From JBBIOI01 sp037443425 (GTDB lineage: Bacteria > Desulfobacterota > BSN033 > UBA1163): 18,730 nt of DNA. Each line of letters opens with the position of its first letter. Position 1 is the stretch's first letter. The stretch lies in assembly GCA_037443425.1 (NCBI GenBank), contig JBBIOI010000067.1:1-18730 (forward strand), in the 5' to 3' direction. The notes beneath the pieces were generated by a model. The model was given only the letters and a program-made list of their open reading frames with translations. It made no database searches and was not told the DNA's origin. A program made the position numbers and the translations under genes. Shown piece after piece: positions 15,013 through 18,730 of the stretch.

Positions 15013-16482
15013 ATGATAAGGAAATTTACATTTTTAAAGGGTTTATTTTTCATAATCAGTCTTTTTTTAATAGTGTCATGTGCAGTAAATCCTGTTACTG
15101 GAAGATATGAATTGATGCTTTTGAGTGAATCAGATGAGATTAAACTCGGCCAAGAAACGGATAAAGAGATTATTCAAAAATATGGAATCTATGATGATGA
15201 GAGGTTAAATTCATATTTGAATGAGATTTGCCAAAGATTAAGGGTAGTCTCACATAGACCTAATTTGCCTTTTAATGTAAAAATTGTGGATACTCCAGTC
15301 CTAAATGCCTTTGCTGTTCCAGGAGGATTTGTATATTTTAGTCGGGGTATCCTCGCAGCCATAAATAACGAAGCAGAATTGGCTTCTGTAATGGGACATG
15401 AAATTGGCCATATAACTGCACGTCATTCAGCCCAACAATATAGCAAAGCCCAGCTTGCTCAAATAGGATTGGGTATTGGATCCATCTTAATTGATTCACC
15501 GGTATTGACAAGTATTACCCAATTGGGTGTTGGAATGCTTTTTTTAAAGTTTAGCAGGGATAATGAAAGAGAGGCTGACGATTTGGGAGTTGAGTATGCA
15601 AGTAAAGCTGGTTACGATGCAATCCATATGGCTAACTTTTTTGAGATACTCGAGAAGATGAATCCTGGATCAGACCGAAGTGGACTCCCTGGTTGGTTTT
15701 CTACACATCCAAGTCCCGAAGATAGAATTCAGAGAGTAAGAAAGGCAGCAAAGGAGTGGAAAGAAAGGATAGGTTTAAGAGAATTTAAAGTGGGTAGAGA
15801 TGAATACTTAAAGAGAATCGATGGACTTGTATATGGAGAAGACCCAAGGCAGGGCTATGTTAGTGAAAATATATTTTATCATCCCCTGCTCAAATTTCAA
15901 TTTCCAGTACCTAATAATTGGAAACTGAATAATACTCCATCAAAGGTTCAAATGATTAGTAAATCTGAGGATGCAATAATCTTACTTTCCCTAACAAAGG
16001 CTATTTCTTCAAGAGAGGTAGCAAGGAAGTTTATTTCACAAACTGGAGCTGAGGTGCTGATCTACGAGAGGACAATAATCAATGGGTTTCCTTCAGAGCG
16101 ATGTATTTCAGATATTAGAACACAGAAAGGAATATTAAGGGTCCTTTCTTATTTCATTGAGAAGGATAAAATTATTTTTATTTTCCATGGGATTACAGAT
16201 GTTAATAGATTTCAAAGCTATAGATTCATATTTGAAAATACTATGAGAAATTTTAATGAATTAACAGACCCTAAAAAGATTAATGTACAGCCTGATCGTA
16301 TTCGCATCGTTTCTATAAAAAAATCAGACAGCCTTGAGAATATACTTAACTCTTTAGGGATTTCAAATAAAAGATTAAAAGAAGTGACTTTATTAAATGG
16401 ATTTTCTCCCAAGCAGTTCATTCAATCTGGGACATTGATAAAGATTGTGGAGAAGGGATCCTTCCTTCTTCCACAACAATGA
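15013..16482 (+). CDS. M48-family lipoprotein zinc metalloprotease
   Basis: 489 residues. The N-terminus is a lipoprotein signal: basic start MIRK, hydrophobic core, lipobox LIVSC with Cys23 as the predicted lipidated residue, so the enzyme faces the periplasm or cell exterior. The peptidase domain has the zinc motif HEIGH (129-133) and the downstream EREAD (185-189) supplying the third ligand, plus STHPSPEDR (230-238), a conserved M48 loop. This is the BepA/LoiP-type group involved in envelope protein quality control. Residues 260-420 form an extra domain of unknown role. About 428-480 (IRIVSIKKSDSLENILNSLG through SGTLIKIVE) looks LysM-like and may bind peptidoglycan. The ATG was kept because it begins the signal peptide; no good ribosome site precedes it. 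Confidence 0.9.
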   Translation: MIRKFTFLKGLFFIISLFLIVSCAVNPVTGRYELMLLSESDEIKLGQETDKEIIQKYGIYDDERLNSYLNEICQRLRVVSHRPNLPFNVKIVDTPVLNAFAVPGGFVYFSRGILAAINNEAELASVMGHEIGHITARHSAQQYSKAQLAQIGLGIGSILIDSPVLTSITQLGVGMLFLKFSRDNEREADDLGVEYASKAGYDAIHMANFFEILEKMNPGSDRSGLPGWFSTHPSPEDRIQRVRKAAKEWKERIGLREFKVGRDEYLKRIDGLVYGEDPRQGYVSENIFYHPLLKFQFPVPNNWKLNNTPSKVQMISKSEDAIILLSLTKAISSREVARKFISQTGAEVLIYERTIINGFPSERCISDIRTQKGILRVLSYFIEKDKIIFIFHGITDVNRFQSYRFIFENTMRNFNELTDPKKINVQPDRIRIVSIKKSDSLENILNSLGISNKRLKEVTLLNGFSPKQFIQSGTLIKIVEKGSFLLPQQ

Positions 16483-16521
16483 CCGCAATTTTAAAAATTT
16501 TAAATTTTAATATATTAATTT

Positions 16522-16998
16522 ATGGATATTAGACCACTAAGAAAGGATGACCGAAGTATTCTATTTTCTATTTTATCAGATTCAAAAGTATTTACACAGG
16601 TAGAGATTGATGTTGCAATAGAGATTATAGATATTGTATTGAACAATAAGGATCAGAAGGATTATTTTATTTACTGTATTGTTGATGGTCAGGATAAGCC
16701 AGTAGGTTATATATGCTATGGACCTGCCCCAATGACAGAAGGGACATTTGACCTATATTGGATTGCTGTTAATCCAAAATGGCAAAACAAAGGCATTGGT
16801 TCAAAACTTTTGAGCTTTTTGGAAGAATCTGTGAAAAGGCAAGGAGGGAGAATGATTCTTGCAGATACTTCAAGTATTCCCCAATATGAAAGGACACAAA
16901 GATTTTATATACGTAATGGATTTAGAGAGGTTGCAAGGGTTTCAGATTATTATTATCCTGGAAATGACCGAGTAACCTTTTGTAAAAAAATTTATTAA
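16522..16998 (+). CDS. GNAT-family N-acetyltransferase
   Basis: 158 residues with the GNAT fold: N-terminal MDIRPLRKDD, a central strand TFDLYWIAVNP (75-85), the acetyl-CoA pyrophosphate loop QNKGIGSKLL (88-97) and the C-terminal FYIRNGFREVARVSDYY (128-144). It transfers an acetyl group from acetyl-CoA to an amine; the acceptor (small molecule or protein N-terminus/lysine) cannot be told from sequence. It begins 39 bp after the protease gene through a very AT-rich spacer without a clear ribosome site, and it ends 15 bp before the phosphofructokinase ATG, so it is likely in one transcript with the latter. There is no evident functional link to either neighbour. Confidence 0.88.
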   Translation: MDIRPLRKDDRSILFSILSDSKVFTQVEIDVAIEIIDIVLNNKDQKDYFIYCIVDGQDKPVGYICYGPAPMTEGTFDLYWIAVNPKWQNKGIGSKLLSFLEESVKRQGGRMILADTSSIPQYERTQRFYIRNGFREVARVSDYYYPGNDRVTFCKKIY

Positions 16999-17001
16999 AT
17001 T

Positions 17002-17008
17002 GAGGTGA
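17002..17008 (+). promoter_or_regulatory. Ribosome binding site deciding the phosphofructokinase start
   Basis: GAGGTGA lies 5 bases before ATG 17014. The in-frame GTG at 17005 falls inside this site, so ATG 17014 is the better start. Confidence 0.65.
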
Positions 17009-17013
17009 AGGAT

Positions 17014-18123
17014 ATGGAAAAGAGAAGGATTGGAATCCTCACTGGTGGAGGTGATTGCGCAGGATTAAATCCAGCTATTAAGTGGGTTGTAAAAACAGCC
17101 TTGGATGACAGACTCCAGAAGGCGCGTAGGGTTCAGTATGAGGTTTTGGGAATAAGAGATGGCTGGAAGGGATTGGTTAAACCTGATGGAGATGAAGATT
17201 TTCCATTCCCAAGGATAATAACCCTAACAGAAGAGATGGTAAGGACATGGGATCGATATGGTGGAACAAATCTTGGTACTTCAAGGACAAACCCATTCGA
17301 TCCTAAAAAGGATTGTTCTCAGATTGTATTAGAAAATATAGAGAGATTTAAAATTGATTACTTGATAGCCATAGGAGGGGAAGATACTCTTGGAGTTGCA
17401 CATAAATTATTTCTCAGAGGTGTAAAGATTGTAGGGATACCGAAGACGATAGACAAGGACCTCTCTGGTACGGATTATACATTGGGTTTTGAGACCGCAG
17501 TAAATGTGATAACAGAAGAGATAGATAGATTAAGAACAACTGCAGGTTCTCATAGAAGGATATTCGTTGTTGAAACTATGGGAAGGCATGCTGGGTGGTT
17601 AGCCCTTGAGGGAGGGGAGTCAAGTGGTGCTTATATAATATTAATTCCTGAGTTTGATTTTGAGATAGAAAAAGTATGTAATCTTGTTTTTGAAGGCCGA
17701 AGGAAAGGAGCCCGCTATGATATAATTGTAGTAGCTGAGGGAGCAAAACCGGTTGGGATGTATGAGATTTCTAAAAATAATGAAGTGGATAGCTTTGGCC
17801 ACAAGACGCTGGGCGGGATAGGTGAGTTTTTAGCAAAAGAGATTAATAGAATCACAAAGATCGAGACCCGGAGTATTTCCCTAAGTCACCTTCAGCGAGG
17901 AGGCGCCCCATGTGCTTATGATAGAAGGATGGGACGATACTTTGGTATTGCTGCTGTAGATTTGATTGTTAAGGAGGAGTTCGGGAAGATGGTGAGTTAT
18001 AAAAACGGTAAAATAACTGCGGTTCCACTTGAAGAGGCGATTGGAAGATTAAATTTAGTTGATGTTAAGACCCAATATGATACAGAACGTTATAATGGGA
18101 GAAGAACTATATTATTACCTTGA
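17014..18123 (+). CDS. pfp: 6-phosphofructokinase with pyrophosphate-type active site
   Basis: 369 residues from ATG 17014. It phosphorylates fructose 6-phosphate, and if PPi-dependent the reaction is reversible between glycolysis and gluconeogenesis. Family motifs: phosphoryl-donor loop GILTGGGDCAGLN (7-19), GGEDTLG (121-127), PKTIDKD (143-149), MGRHAGW (189-195), AEGAKP (241-246) and LQRGGAP (293-299). In E. coli PfkA the positions equivalent to Asp124 and Lys144 are Gly104 and Gly124. Asp and Lys there are the established signature of PPi-using enzymes, because Asp blocks ATP binding. GGEDTLG and TDYTLGFETAV resemble the Amycolatopsis-type PPi enzyme. Unusual is Lys148 in TIDKD, where the family normally has Asn (TIDND). 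The 3' end is convergent with the next gene, with 7 bases between stop codons. Confidence 0.88.
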   Translation: MEKRRIGILTGGGDCAGLNPAIKWVVKTALDDRLQKARRVQYEVLGIRDGWKGLVKPDGDEDFPFPRIITLTEEMVRTWDRYGGTNLGTSRTNPFDPKKDCSQIVLENIERFKIDYLIAIGGEDTLGVAHKLFLRGVKIVGIPKTIDKDLSGTDYTLGFETAVNVITEEIDRLRTTAGSHRRIFVVETMGRHAGWLALEGGESSGAYIILIPEFDFEIEKVCNLVFEGRRKGARYDIIVVAEGAKPVGMYEISKNNEVDSFGHKTLGGIGEFLAKEINRITKIETRSISLSHLQRGGAPCAYDRRMGRYFGIAAVDLIVKEEFGKMVSYKNGKITAVPLEEAIGRLNLVDVKTQYDTERYNGRRTILLP

Positions 18124-18130
18124 ATTGAGT

Positions 18131-18730
18131 TTAATACCCCTGAGCTGGTGGCGGTAGATATTGGTCTTTTGAAGTTATGGCTTTTGTAGGATATACTGAT
18201 GTAGTTTTTTCATCATCCATCCGAGAGGGAAGATTCCCTTCAATAAAGGCTTCCAATATACTATCTTTCGTATCACCATCAACAGGCAAACCGGTCTCTA
18301 AATTTACCTTTACAAATTTAATTCCCTCGGGTGGTTTAAATGCCTCTATCGGCATATCTTTTAGGGCATTGCTCATAAAATAAATCCATATTGGTAATGC
18401 AGCTCGAGCACCTGTCTCATTTGGCCCAAGTGAAGTCTTGTCATCAAAACCAACCCAGACCCCAGCAATTAATGAAGGAGTATAACCAATAAACCATGCA
18501 TCGGCAAAATCACTTGATGTACCGGTCTTGCCGGCTACTGGTCTTCCAAGAACCTTTGCCCTTTGACCAGTTCCATGTTGGACAACCCCTTCAAGGAGAT
18601 GTGTCATGAGATATGCAATTTGGGGTGAAATAACACGTTCATTTGTAGTAGGCTGAGGCTTGGATTCAGGTTCTTCTTCATTTTCTTCTCCATTTTCCTC
18701 AATCTCTTCGCCTTCATAGAAGGGATAGTT
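18131..18730 (-). CDS. Class A penicillin-binding protein, C-terminal transpeptidase part (partial, 5' end outside window)
   Basis: The frame is open from the right edge to TAA 18133-18131, giving the last 199 residues. It contains VISPQIAYLMTHLLEGVV (window residues 33-50), the HGTG turn and the active-site triad element KTGT (68-71), followed by DAWFIGYTP and GVWVGFDD, all typical of the PBP1A transpeptidase domain that cross-links peptidoglycan outside the cytoplasmic membrane. The catalytic SxxK and SxN motifs and any glycosyltransferase domain would be upstream, outside the window. Just before the VISP segment is a highly acidic stretch (window residues 6-22, mostly Glu) that interrupts the domain surface. 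The tail ends in proline-rich PPPAQGY. Confidence 0.9.
   Translation of the reverse strand, partial: NYPFYEGEEIEENGEENEEEPESKPQPTTNERVISPQIAYLMTHLLEGVVQHGTGQRAKVLGRPVAGKTGTSSDFADAWFIGYTPSLIAGVWVGFDDKTSLGPNETGARAALPIWIYFMSNALKDMPIEAFKPPEGIKFVKVNLETGLPVDGDTKDSILEAFIEGNLPSRMDDEKTTSVYPTKAITSKDQYLPPPAQGY

Noticed and set aside
17005..17013. GTG start for the phosphofructokinase
   Set aside because: The GTG is inside the GAGGTGA ribosome site; the family N-terminus fits ATG 17014.
18121..18135. Bidirectional terminator between the phosphofructokinase and penicillin-binding protein genes
   Set aside because: Only 7 bases separate the stops and no stable stem-loop is visible.

Overview
The window is an AT-rich bacterial chromosomal segment from a strict anaerobe. 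The Wood-Ljungdahl enzymes, soluble heterodisulfide-reductase-like (Hdr) subunits and a pyrophosphate-type phosphofructokinase suggest an acetogenic, syntrophic or sulfate-reducing lineage, most like the Desulfobacterota. That assignment is an inference from gene content; no marker gene is present.

Positions 1-14401 read leftward and hold one long electron-transfer locus. In transcription order it encodes: a zinc-finger HD-domain protein (14401-13676); a 254-bp gap with a possible promoter; a short HdrA-like flavoprotein (13421-12387); a second HdrA-like flavoprotein with two ferredoxin clusters (12386-10665); MvhD (10656-10243); MetV (10207-9536); two tandem MetF paralogues (9539-8616 and 8603-7731); a soluble four-PAS histidine kinase (7668-5350); HdrC (5336-4797); HdrB (4800-3949); and a giant HdrA with an internal GltD-like NAD(P)H module (3920 to beyond position 1). 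Most junctions overlap or are very short, so from 13421 onward it looks like one operon.

The set resembles the MetFV-HdrABC-MvhD methylenetetrahydrofolate reductase complex described for Moorella thermoacetica. It differs by a second MetF, two kinds of HdrA, an NAD(P)H module fused into one HdrA, and a built-in sensor kinase. The likely logic is that NAD(P)H delivers electrons to the giant HdrA. HdrBC and/or the HdrA pair with MvhD then connect this to MetVF (methylene-H4F to methyl-H4F) and possibly ferredoxin by flavin-based bifurcation.

Positions 14402-15012 are a 611-bp divergent intergenic region. It holds a perfect 14-bp palindrome of the Crp/Fnr type near the HD gene and several copies of a GTCATTGCGAG-type inverted-repeat family.

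Positions 15013-18123 read rightward: an M48 lipoprotein metalloprotease, a GNAT acetyltransferase and a phosphofructokinase with PPi-type active-site residues. The right end (18131-18730, leftward) is the 3' part of a class A penicillin-binding protein gene. No rRNA, tRNA, CRISPR array or transposase gene was seen.
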